The notes under the pieces: model-generated
Databases searched by the model: none
What the model was told of the DNA's origin: nothing
What the model saw: the letters and a program-made list of their open reading frames with translations, nothing else
In this document: one piece after another, positions 5,772 to 13,260 of the stretch
Layout: each line of letters starts with the position of its first letter
Numbering within the stretch: the stretch's first letter is position 1
Translations under genes and position numbers: made by a program
From: Phycisphaerae bacterium
GTDB lineage: Bacteria > Planctomycetota > Phycisphaerae > UBA1845 > Fen-1342
Direction: 5' to 3'
Length of the DNA stretch: 18,658 nucleotides
Assembly: GCA_020058145.1 (NCBI GenBank)
Contig: JAGVEP010000127.1
Span: forward strand, 1-18,658

Positions 5772-8135
5772 ATGACTGCGTTTGGTAGGACAATTGGATG
5801 CTGCGCGCTGTGCGCAGCGATGAGTTCTTTGGCTTGGGCCGAAATCTCAGTCTGGGAGGGCGACGCGCAGCACCTAATCTACAATGGGGGGCGCAGCTTG
5901 AGGTTTCTGAGCTCCGGTACCCTCAAAATAGACTGCTTCACGGCACAGAACGAGCTGGACGACATCGACGTGATCGACGCCCCGGGCGTGAACGGTCCCG
6001 TGTATCTCTTCATCGCGCCGAATCCAAATGACCCGAATCACTCCGGCAACGACGGCGCCAGGCACGTACACGTGATTGACCTCTCGGGCGCCACCGAGTC
6101 GTACATCGTGCAGGTGAATGTGTGCTGCCAGATGGCGGACTGGGATCGGCCCCTCAAAGCCACCAGCATCACGGACGAGATCGTCACCTACGGCACGATC
6201 GTCAACGGCGTCGACGTGCAACGACTGGACGGCGGCATCTTCTGTGGCGGCCTGGGCGACGTTTACGTCCGCGATGGCTCCGGCGCCACGCACGCCGGTT
6301 GGATTACCGTTTTCGGCACCGACGGCTATTCCGGTACCATCGACGTGCAGGGTTCGATCCACGGGTGGATCGCAGTTCAGTACATCTTGTACCCCGGAGC
6401 GTCGATCACCGTGCATGGAACGGCCTACAATGGCGTGATCATCGGAAGTATGTACGGGCCGGTGGCGGTTACTGGCGATATGTACTATGCGGAGGTGGGC
6501 GACTTCGACGAGAAGCTGACCGTGGGCGGCAGCCTGATCGGCGGCTTCCCCGGCCTACCCTGGGGCCTGCGCGTTCACGATCGATTTGGACCAAACGGCT
6601 ACGTCGACGTAACGGGTGATTTCTGGAACCCGCTGATGTGGAACGTCCCTGTACAGGGCAGAATCGAAGTGGATGGCACACTCATCGGCAACGAGATTTA
6701 CGGCGTTACGGAGGCCGGCTCGATTCAGGCCAACAACATCTCCACGCTCCACATGGGCGGGCCGATTCATGGTGCGATGAGCGCGACGCAGGCCCTGACG
6801 AATGTCCAGATCGTCGCCGGCGTTTCGGACGTTGGCACCGTGAGTGCGGCGAACATCAGCGATCTGACGATCTCCGCAGCAGTGGTCGGCACGCTGACGG
6901 CCGCGGAAATCACCAATCTCGGCGTAGCTTGGGGCGTCAGCGGCACGGTCAGCGCGACGAGTTTTCTTTCGTACAGCGAGTTGGGCAGCGTCTTCGCCGA
7001 CGGAACGGTTACGGCACCGTACATTGATCATCTGACGGTTTCGGACGCCGTCGCCGGCACCGTGAGCGCGACCGCAGAACTGACCAGCAGCACCTTCGGC
7101 GGCATTGACCCGAACGGATTCGTCGAAACGGTGTACATCCGCGATGTCACCGTGGGCGGAACCGTGGCCGGCAAGTTGACCGCGTCGGGCACGCTCGACG
7201 GGTCGGTCCAGGTCGGCAGCGTCGCCAGCACCGGGACCGTGGATGTCGGCACGCTCGCCGGCACACTGGGGTTCATCAGCAACATGTACGGCAGCGTGGA
7301 TGTGACCGGCGACCTGACCGGCGCGATCTGGATCGTCCCGACGGTCCTTCGCGGACCCGACGGGAACCTGTTCGGCGGCATTGTGGTGGGTGGCGATGTA
7401 ACGGGCACGATTAATGTCCAGGGCAACGTCGAGGAGACCGGCTCGATCTACGTCAGCGGCGTGCTCGACGACGTCAACAGCGACTTGAGCGGCGGGCATA
7501 TCCTGATCAGCCGTTCCATGCTGCCCGGAGCCACGATCACCGTAGCCCCCGGACAGAACTTCGACCCAGACACCGAGTTCGTGACGGGGCGATTTGAGGG
7601 CTGGGCATCCGGCGAGAGCGGTTACGCCATCGATCCGAACGCGACGGTGACCATCGGCAACTACGCGCCCTGCCACGGCGACTGTCCAGAGGTCAACATT
7701 AGGGCCGTGGCGGTCTGCCGCGGAGATGTGTCTAACGATGGATTTGTCGATTTCGACGACATCGGCCCGTTCATCGAAGCCCTGGGCATGACCCCGGAGG
7801 AATACTCGCTCACCTACCCTGGCTTGGGTGGCACGGCCGATAATTACGCCTCCGGGGCGCGATTATTCCACGGTGATTGCAATTGTGACGGACTATTCGA
7901 TTTCGACGACATCAATCCGTTCGTCGAGCGGATCAGCGGAAACATCTGCGACCCCGGCTGCCCCGGCGACGAGCAAATGATGGGTGCCCCGCAGCTCGCC
8001 GCAGGGATGCGGGCACACGTGCCGGCGGCACGTCTGCCGGCGCTGCGGGCGTTTGTTGCGCAAGTCATCGCGCACGAGCAAAACGCGGAAAAGCGGGCCT
8101 ACTGGCAGCAAGTGCGGGCGGCGCTCGAACAGTAG
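5772..8135 (+). CDS. Large secreted beta-solenoid-like protein with a C-terminal dockerin-like pair
   Basis: The protein has 787 residues. Residues 1-23 form a signal peptide ending in AWA. The body is dominated by short Gly/Thr/Val strands separated by turns. From about residue 355 to 515 these form degenerate rungs of 18-21 residues, each beginning G(T/S)(V/L)(S/T)(A/V): GTVSAANISDLTISAAV, GTLTAAEITNLGVAWGV, GTVSATSF, GTVTAPYIDHLTVSDAV and so on. This suggests a right-handed beta-helix, as in adhesins or surface carbohydrate-binding proteins. Residues 651-722 hold two EF-hand-type calcium loops, GDVSNDGFVDFDDIGPFIEAL and GDCNCDGLFDFDDINPFV, like planctomycete dockerin pairs. A 65-residue helical tail (723-787) follows, which is unusual because the pair is normally terminal. 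No catalytic residues are recognised. It may act as a surface scaffold or binding protein. Confidence 0.85.
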   Translation: MTAFGRTIGCCALCAAMSSLAWAEISVWEGDAQHLIYNGGRSLRFLSSGTLKIDCFTAQNELDDIDVIDAPGVNGPVYLFIAPNPNDPNHSGNDGARHVHVIDLSGATESYIVQVNVCCQMADWDRPLKATSITDEIVTYGTIVNGVDVQRLDGGIFCGGLGDVYVRDGSGATHAGWITVFGTDGYSGTIDVQGSIHGWIAVQYILYPGASITVHGTAYNGVIIGSMYGPVAVTGDMYYAEVGDFDEKLTVGGSLIGGFPGLPWGLRVHDRFGPNGYVDVTGDFWNPLMWNVPVQGRIEVDGTLIGNEIYGVTEAGSIQANNISTLHMGGPIHGAMSATQALTNVQIVAGVSDVGTVSAANISDLTISAAVVGTLTAAEITNLGVAWGVSGTVSATSFLSYSELGSVFADGTVTAPYIDHLTVSDAVAGTVSATAELTSSTFGGIDPNGFVETVYIRDVTVGGTVAGKLTASGTLDGSVQVGSVASTGTVDVGTLAGTLGFISNMYGSVDVTGDLTGAIWIVPTVLRGPDGNLFGGIVVGGDVTGTINVQGNVEETGSIYVSGVLDDVNSDLSGGHILISRSMLPGATITVAPGQNFDPDTEFVTGRFEGWASGESGYAIDPNATVTIGNYAPCHGDCPEVNIRAVAVCRGDVSNDGFVDFDDIGPFIEALGMTPEEYSLTYPGLGGTADNYASGARLFHGDCNCDGLFDFDDINPFVERISGNICDPGCPGDEQMMGAPQLAAGMRAHVPAARLPALRAFVAQVIAHEQNAEKRAYWQQVRAALEQ

Positions 8136-8198
8136 GCAACAAGGCAACGAGGCAACGAGGCAACGAGGCGACGAGGCCACAAGGCACGGAGGCACGCG
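8135..8198. repeat. Eight-unit 8-bp tandem repeat (GGCAACGA)
   Basis: Eight consecutive 8-base units run from the last base of the stop codon of the solenoid gene. Units 2 to 4 (8143-8166) are exactly GGCAACGA, units 1 and 5 differ by one base, and the last three are more diverged (GGCCACAA, GGCACGGA, GGCACGCG). It lies between convergent genes. No hairpin terminator is seen up to the end of gltX at 8272. Confidence 0.85.
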
Positions 8199-8271
8199 GG
8201 CGGCGGAGATACTGAAATCACCCGCAGCGCTCGGCAGGAGATACGCCTCCCAGACGGCCAGGCGACATCAA

Positions 8272-9915
8272 CTACCCCTGACCAGCATGCTCCAGCGCAC
8301 GAACAATGCGCGCGCGCGTCCGCTCGCGACCGAGCAGCACCAGCGTCTCCGCGATTTGCGGGCTGATGGTCGTTCCGGTAACCGCCACCCGCAGCGGCTG
8401 GGCCGCCTTGTTCAGCCCGAGCCCGTGCTCATCGGCGTAGCCGCGAATGAACTCGTCCAACTTGGGGGCCGACCACTCGGCCAGCGCCACGAGACGGGTT
8501 TGCAGGTCGCGCAGCACCTTCAGGCCCGCACCGTCACCTTTGAGCAGCCATTCCTTGACGGCCTTGGGGTCGTACACGATGGCCTCGTCCGCGACAAACA
8601 ACGCGCCACACTTCCGCTCGATATCCGGGAACGTGCGAAAACCCCGGCACAGTTCGATCACCCGCGAGAGCAATGTGTCGTCGAGCTGGCTCAGCGGGCC
8701 CGGCTCATTGATCGCCAGGTAGTCGCGAAAAGCCGCCAATTTCCGCGCCGGCGGCGCAGCTTCGCTGGCCGCGGTATTGAACGCCAGCAGCTTCTCGCGG
8801 TCAAAACGGGCGTTGGTCTTGCCGACGCGTTCAACGCTGAACGCCTCGGCCAGCTCGTCCAGCGCGAACTTCTCGCGGTCGCTGCCGGGCGACCAGCCGA
8901 GCAGGGCGATGAAATTGACGAGCACTTCGGGCAGGTAGCCGCTCCTGCGGAAGTCGTGGATCTCGATTTCGGGCGGGTGGACGGCGAGCTTCTTCGCGAG
9001 GCGTTGCAGGGCGTCGCCGGGAAGCTGGGTGTCGCCGCGGCGCCAAGCCGAAACGAGTTCCGCCTGGTCGACTTCGGCGAGTTCCATGATCTTGCGGTCG
9101 TCGAGGCCTGCCGCCTTGGCCGCGTCGCGGACGACCTTGTCCTTCTCGCGTTTGCTCATCTTCGTGCCGGACATGTTGAAGATGATGGGCAGGTGGGCAT
9201 ACATGGGCGTCGGGTAGCCGAAGGCCTCCTGCAGCGCCAGGTGGTTCGGCGTGTTCATCAGGTGCTCCTGGCCGCGGAGGATGTGCGTGATCTGCATCGC
9301 GGCGTCGTCTACGACGACCGCGAAGTGATAGGTTGGCCAGCCGTCAGCCTTGACGATCACGAAGTCACTGAGCTCGAGAGCACCGATGGTCACAGCGCCG
9401 AGGATTTGGTCGCCGACGGTGAAATCGCGCTGGGGCATCTTGAAGCGGATGAAGAAGGGGTGGCCGGCCTCGCGCGCCCTTTGGGCTTCCGACTCGGATG
9501 GGAAATGCGTCGGCCGCTGATAGCGGAAGCCACGCTGGCCGGCGGCGTGGCCGGCTTTGCGCATCGCGTCCAGTTCCGCGCGCGTCTCGCTGGCGTAGTA
9601 GGCCAGCCCGCGGTCGAGCAACTCGCGCGCCCGCTCCTGGTAGCACGCCAGGCGCTGGCTTTGGTAGTAAGGTCCGAACGGCCCGCCGATTTCCGGCCCC
9701 TCGTCCCAGTGCAGGCCCAGCCAGCGCAGGTCTTCGAGCAGCTTCTGGTCCGCCGCCTCGATGTTGCGCGTCTGGTCGGTGTCCTCGATGCGCAGGATGA
9801 ACTTGCCGCCCAGGCGTTTGGCCAGCAGGTAGTTGAATAGGGCCGTGCGGGCTCCGCCGAGGTGCAGATAGCCGGTCGGCGACGGGGCGAAACGGGTGCG
9901 GACGGTGGTGCTCAT
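8272..9915 (-). CDS. gltX: Glutamyl-tRNA synthetase (class I)
   Basis: GltX charges tRNA(Glu), and often tRNA(Gln) in bacteria lacking GlnRS, with glutamate. The start at 9915 gives MSTTVRTRFAPSPTGYLHLGG, the standard N-terminus; the frame also extends to a GTG at 9948. The HIGH-type motif is HLGG at 18-21, RIEDTD follows, GQEHL is at 215-219, and the KMSKS-type motif is KMSKR at 252-256. The protein has 547 residues versus about 471 in E. coli. About 56 extra residues lie between KMSKR and the conserved RRSGYLPEVLVNF segment (E. coli has only about nine there). The extra piece is charged and helical in look (REKDKVVRDAAKAAGL...). It is the last gene of the tilS-glycosyltransferase-gltX run, 84 bases after its neighbour. 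Confidence 0.95.
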   Translation of the reverse strand: MSTTVRTRFAPSPTGYLHLGGARTALFNYLLAKRLGGKFILRIEDTDQTRNIEAADQKLLEDLRWLGLHWDEGPEIGGPFGPYYQSQRLACYQERARELLDRGLAYYASETRAELDAMRKAGHAAGQRGFRYQRPTHFPSESEAQRAREAGHPFFIRFKMPQRDFTVGDQILGAVTIGALELSDFVIVKADGWPTYHFAVVVDDAAMQITHILRGQEHLMNTPNHLALQEAFGYPTPMYAHLPIIFNMSGTKMSKREKDKVVRDAAKAAGLDDRKIMELAEVDQAELVSAWRRGDTQLPGDALQRLAKKLAVHPPEIEIHDFRRSGYLPEVLVNFIALLGWSPGSDREKFALDELAEAFSVERVGKTNARFDREKLLAFNTAASEAAPPARKLAAFRDYLAINEPGPLSQLDDTLLSRVIELCRGFRTFPDIERKCGALFVADEAIVYDPKAVKEWLLKGDGAGLKVLRDLQTRLVALAEWSAPKLDEFIRGYADEHGLGLNKAAQPLRVAVTGTTISPQIAETLVLLGRERTRARIVRALEHAGQG

Positions 9916-9999
9916 GGCGTCTCGTGTCAATTCCGGGCGTCGGCGCACGTGGGGCGACGAAGCAACGGGGAAGATAAGCGGATTGGCGTCCGGATGCGA

Positions 10000-11253
10000 T
10001 TAGTCCGCTGCTGCATTCCGCGACGTCGAGGACCTGGCCACGCAAGCAGCCCCGATGGCGAGCAGCGGCATGAGCGGCACGCGGTAGCGAACGCTGCCGA
10101 TGTAGAGGCAGTGCAAGAGCGTGAAGTAGATGACGGGGACCCACAGCAGCCCGTGGAGGCGGCGCAGACCGGCGCGGTCGCGCTGTGTGAGCGCCTGTAC
10201 CACACCGGCGACCGCCGCGAGCAGCACCACGAGCGTGTACGCGGCCCCGGCCCACGCCGCCGGACCGCCGCGGTATTCCGCGACATTCGGCAACGGGTTC
10301 CACAGGCGGAGGAGCTTGGTCCCAGCCAGTTGCAGGACATGCCCGGGATCACGCTGCATCTGCTGCCACGCCAGGCGGGTGAGCGTGCGGTCGAGCGCGA
10401 CCTCGTCGAGACCCTGAAGTCCCGGTAATGCTCGCAGAAAAGACTGATTGCTGCTGCCATCGGCCTGCGGACCCTGCGCATCGTAGAGCGTCACACCACC
10501 GTTGGTTGAAAGCCAGGCATAAGAACCGAGCACCGCTCGATTGCGCAGCCCCCAGGGCAATAGCAGCAGAATGAGCAGCGCCAGAGACGGACACAGCGCC
10601 GCAGTGGCGCGGCGACGGCGCGACGCAGACTCCGGCGTGTGATTTCCTGGCCCGCGCAACTGCCACCACGCCACGAGCAACCAGACGAGCGGGACCAGCG
10701 CAGCCGACGATGGGCGGGTGAGAATTAGTGCCGGGCCTAACAGGGCTAACCCGATCCGTGCGCTCACCCGTGGCCCCTCCGCGCAGCACGACCACGCGCA
10801 CGCAGCCAGCGCAACCAGCAGCAGTGTGAAGAGCCCTTCGCTCAACAGCAGGTTCGCGAAGAAGATCCCGAACGGGTCGCAGGCGATCAGTAGTCCCGCC
10901 ACGACCGCCGCGCGGCGACCAAGCGCGGTACGCGCCAGACCGTGTGCGACCCCGACCGTGGCGGCCCCCAGCAGCGCCTGCCCAAGCTTCGCCGCCAGCA
11001 TGCCCGCAGGCCCCAGGCCGGCGAACAGCGCCAGAAACAGCGGATACAGCGGCATCCGGGCCGCAAAACGCCCATCGTCCGTCACCAATGCGCCGCTGCT
11101 TACCAGGTTCCGCGCCAGTTGCCAGTGCAGTTCCTCGTCCGGGTATTCCAGCGTCGCCCCCTGCGCGTACCAGCGATACGAAATCCACGCCACGCGCAAC
11201 CCGAATGCCAAGAGCATCAGTTTCCAGGCAATCGCCGGGCGCTCCGTTTTCAC
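10000..11253 (-). CDS. Integral membrane glycosyltransferase, GT39/ArnT-like
   Basis: The 417-residue protein has roughly eight to ten hydrophobic helices, as in GT-C fold transferases that use polyprenyl-phosphate sugars on the outer face of the membrane. After the first helix (about 11-26) comes YPDEELHW, with the acidic pair Asp39-Glu40 where GT-C enzymes carry their catalytic acid residue, then RMPLYPLFLALF at 66-77, matching the 'RPPxYPLFL' pattern of the family. The chosen GTG start at 11253 overlaps the tilS stop as GTGA; a longer frame to 11382 would run back into tilS. The coupling suggests cotranscription, though no shared pathway with tilS is evident. Acceptor and sugar donor cannot be told from sequence. 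Confidence 0.8.
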   Translation of the reverse strand: MKTERPAIAWKLMLLAFGLRVAWISYRWYAQGATLEYPDEELHWQLARNLVSSGALVTDDGRFAARMPLYPLFLALFAGLGPAGMLAAKLGQALLGAATVGVAHGLARTALGRRAAVVAGLLIACDPFGIFFANLLLSEGLFTLLLVALAACAWSCCAEGPRVSARIGLALLGPALILTRPSSAALVPLVWLLVAWWQLRGPGNHTPESASRRRRATAALCPSLALLILLLLPWGLRNRAVLGSYAWLSTNGGVTLYDAQGPQADGSSNQSFLRALPGLQGLDEVALDRTLTRLAWQQMQRDPGHVLQLAGTKLLRLWNPLPNVAEYRGGPAAWAGAAYTLVVLLAAVAGVVQALTQRDRAGLRRLHGLLWVPVIYFTLLHCLYIGSVRYRVPLMPLLAIGAACVARSSTSRNAAAD

Positions 11254-12719
11254 GCCGAACCCACCGGCCCCGGCGGAAACGGCGTCAGGACCAGCCGCAG
11301 CGCCTTGCGCGTCTCGGGGCGGAGTCTGGCGCGCTGATCGATGCGCAGCGGCATGATCCACAGCGGACCGCGTTGGTCGCACAGGATCCCAATTCGAGCC
11401 CGCTCGTGCGGATCGATTTTCTGCTCGCCCAGAAAATCACCGATCGTCTTCATGCCCGGCGCACCGAGCGGGTGAAAGCGGTCGCCGTCCCGTCGCCCAC
11501 GCACGAGCAGCGGCGGCCGAAGCTGTGCGTAATCCAGCCACTCTTCGAGGCGGTTCTCATTGCGACGCAGGATCTCGACCTGCTCAGGACCGACGGGACT
11601 GGTCTCGGCCACTAACGTGTAGCTGAGGGCCGGCAGCGAAGTCCGACCCGGGCAGACCACGAACACGGTCCCGATGTCCGGCGGCGGTTCCTCGTCCGTC
11701 AACAGCCCGAATTCGAGCCGATCATAGTGCTTGCACACCACCACCGGCCCCGGCACGTGTACCTCCTTGCCGCTCGCCGGGTCCTCCGCCAGGCGCAGCA
11801 CCGCGTCGACGTGCACAAAACTGAGGTCCTGCTCACCCGAAAGCACCAGCGAGACGGCTCGGCGTACAACCTCGGCCTGGATGATCCGCTGCTTGGAGAG
11901 CAGCGCGCGTGTGTTCAGCACGATGCGCCGCGGCCGATGCGCGATGACCAGCGAATCGAAGGTGCGCGCCGCGGCATCCTCCAGGTACGTGCCCAGCCAG
12001 CGCGCATGCTCGGAGAGCCGCAGCAACGCGTCCGCAACCTGCGGGTTAAGCTGCTCAGCCAGCAGCGGCATCACGGTGTGCCGGATGCGGCCGCGCGTGA
12101 ACTCCTGCGAGCGGTTGGTGCTGTCCGTCCGCATCCGCAGTCCGCGGGCCGCGCAGATTTCCTCAATCGCCTCCCGGCGGTGATTGAGCAGGGGGCGCAC
12201 GAGCAGGACGTGGCTGTCAAGCTGAATGGGCCGCACGTCCTGAACCCCCGCCAGTCCGCGAAGCCCGGTCCCACGGCAGATGCGGTGCAGCACGGTTTCG
12301 GCGTTGTCGTCCGCATGGTGTGCCACCGCGACCCGTTCGCCACCCACCTTCAGCGCCACGCGTTCGAGAAACGCGTAGCGCTGCCGCCGGGAAACCTCCT
12401 CGGTCGAACCGCCGCCCCGCTCGACTTCCCCGCGTATGTCGCCGTGTTCCAGATGGAACGGGAGGTTCAGCTCCTTGGCCAGCTCGTCGACGAAGGCGGC
12501 ATCCGCATCCGCCTCCTCACCGCGCAGGCCATGGTGGAAATGCGCGACGTGCAACCGCCAGTTCAGATTCTCGCGGTCACCCAGTGATTTCAGGGCATGT
12601 AGCAGCAACGTCGAGTCGGGGCCGCCGGACACGCCGATGACCCAAGTGCTCCCTGGCTCAAGGAGCTTGCGGCTGTCGAGCCACGTCCGAATTTGATTGA
12701 GGAATGTTTCCCAGTTCAC
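11250..12719 (-). CDS. tilS: tRNA(Ile)-lysidine synthetase
   Basis: TilS uses ATP to attach lysine to C34 of tRNA(Ile) with anticodon CAU, so that it reads AUA codons; it acts in the cytosol. The N-terminal PP-loop domain carries SGGPDS at residues 31-36 within VIGVSGGPDSTLLLH. FHHGLRGEEADADA, STEEVSRRQRY, AHHADDNAETVL and the GTGLRGLAGV segment follow in the usual TilS order. The C-terminal domain has the typical RRDGDRFHPLGAPGMKTIGDFLGEQKI stretch in two parts. The open frame runs back to 13463, but its first 250 residues are the complement of the thioredoxin gene and intergenic DNA; GTG at 12719 (MNWETF) gives 489 residues, close to the family length. GTG at 12725 is an alternative. No clear ribosome site precedes either. 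Confidence 0.92.
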   Translation of the reverse strand: MNWETFLNQIRTWLDSRKLLEPGSTWVIGVSGGPDSTLLLHALKSLGDRENLNWRLHVAHFHHGLRGEEADADAAFVDELAKELNLPFHLEHGDIRGEVERGGGSTEEVSRRQRYAFLERVALKVGGERVAVAHHADDNAETVLHRICRGTGLRGLAGVQDVRPIQLDSHVLLVRPLLNHRREAIEEICAARGLRMRTDSTNRSQEFTRGRIRHTVMPLLAEQLNPQVADALLRLSEHARWLGTYLEDAAARTFDSLVIAHRPRRIVLNTRALLSKQRIIQAEVVRRAVSLVLSGEQDLSFVHVDAVLRLAEDPASGKEVHVPGPVVVCKHYDRLEFGLLTDEEPPPDIGTVFVVCPGRTSLPALSYTLVAETSPVGPEQVEILRRNENRLEEWLDYAQLRPPLLVRGRRDGDRFHPLGAPGMKTIGDFLGEQKIDPHERARIGILCDQRGPLWIMPLRIDQRARLRPETRKALRLVLTPFPPGPVGSA

Positions 12720-12727
12720 GAACACCG

Positions 12728-12733
12728 AGTATA
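12728..12733 (-). promoter_or_regulatory. Candidate -10 box just before the tilS start
   Basis: The minus strand reads TATACT, a 5/6 match to the -10 consensus, ending nine bases before the GTG at 12719. A start of transcription about seven bases further on would make the tilS message almost leaderless, which would fit the lack of a ribosome site. There is no matching -35. Confidence 0.3.
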
Positions 12734-13114
12734 CACCAAGGCCACCCCGGTCGGGTAGCGCGGGCACAACCACGAGCAGCCTGCGGTTCGGGGCCCGGGT
12801 CGGTTCCGACCTGGTCTCAGTGGTTGTTTTGGGACGGGAGCAAGCCGAGTTTACCGGACGTATGGCCAAAAAGTGCGCCCGGGGACGCGAAACGCAAGCG
12901 GCGACCCTGGTGCCGTTGCGCGGCCGTGGTGCTCGCCTTGTAGCCCCCGCTGACCGTACTTGGTGTAGTCCATTCCGTCCCCATTTGATGCGTGCCCAGG
13001 GTTTTGACGATTGCGGGGCGTGTATAGCCCTATCACCACCGGCGACAACGCGCGTCGATTGTGAGAAACTGCGGCGTGGCACCGCGGAACAGGGCGACGA
13101 TTTCCACATCAATC

Positions 13115-13144
13115 TTGACAAGCCCGGCTCGCTGAGGATATGAT
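13115..13144 (+). promoter_or_regulatory. Near-consensus sigma70 promoter of the thioredoxin-dockerin gene
   Basis: TTGACA (13115-13120) is a perfect -35 hexamer. It is followed after 18 bases by TATGAT (13139-13144), a 5/6 match to the -10. The start codon is at 13261, so the leader would be about 110 bases. This is the best promoter match in the window. Confidence 0.75.
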
Positions 13145-13247
13145 AACCGCGTGTCCATGTTCTCGGGGGGGCAGGTTGAAGGTGTTGCGACTGTTCTCTC
13201 CGCGGTGGAGAAGCCAAGTCGAATGATCGAGAGGCACTGCTGAATGC

Positions 13248-13253
13248 AAGGAG
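13248..13253 (+). promoter_or_regulatory. Ribosome site choosing the start at 13261
   Basis: AAGGAG is seven bases before the ATG at 13261 but only one base before the ATG at 13255, so 13261 is preferred. Confidence 0.7.
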
Positions 13254-13260
13254 CATGCTA

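Larger units (their letters stand above)
12720..13260. other. 540-base divergent intergenic region
   Basis: This separates tilS (minus) from the thioredoxin-dockerin gene (plus). The last 150 bases hold a strong promoter candidate, a leader of about 110 bases and a ribosome site. The first 15 bases hold the tilS -10 candidate. Between about 12740 and 13110 I see no gene, strong hairpin or repeat; plus-strand frames here lack ribosome sites and protein-like composition. Confidence 0.55.

Noticed and set aside
6555..7676. A 373-codon minus-strand frame inside the solenoid gene
   Set aside because: It is antisense to the repeats and has a low-complexity Ala/Asp/Arg composition. The plus strand has a signal peptide and dockerin pair in one continuous frame.
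7984..9840. A 618-codon plus-strand frame crossing the end of the solenoid gene and most of gltX
   Set aside because: It runs through the tandem repeat and is antisense to gltX, whose motifs are unambiguous.
12697..13143. A 148-codon plus-strand frame in the tilS-thioredoxin gap
   Set aside because: It starts antisense to tilS, has no ribosome site and ends at the promoter of the next gene. The residues resemble random GC-rich translation.
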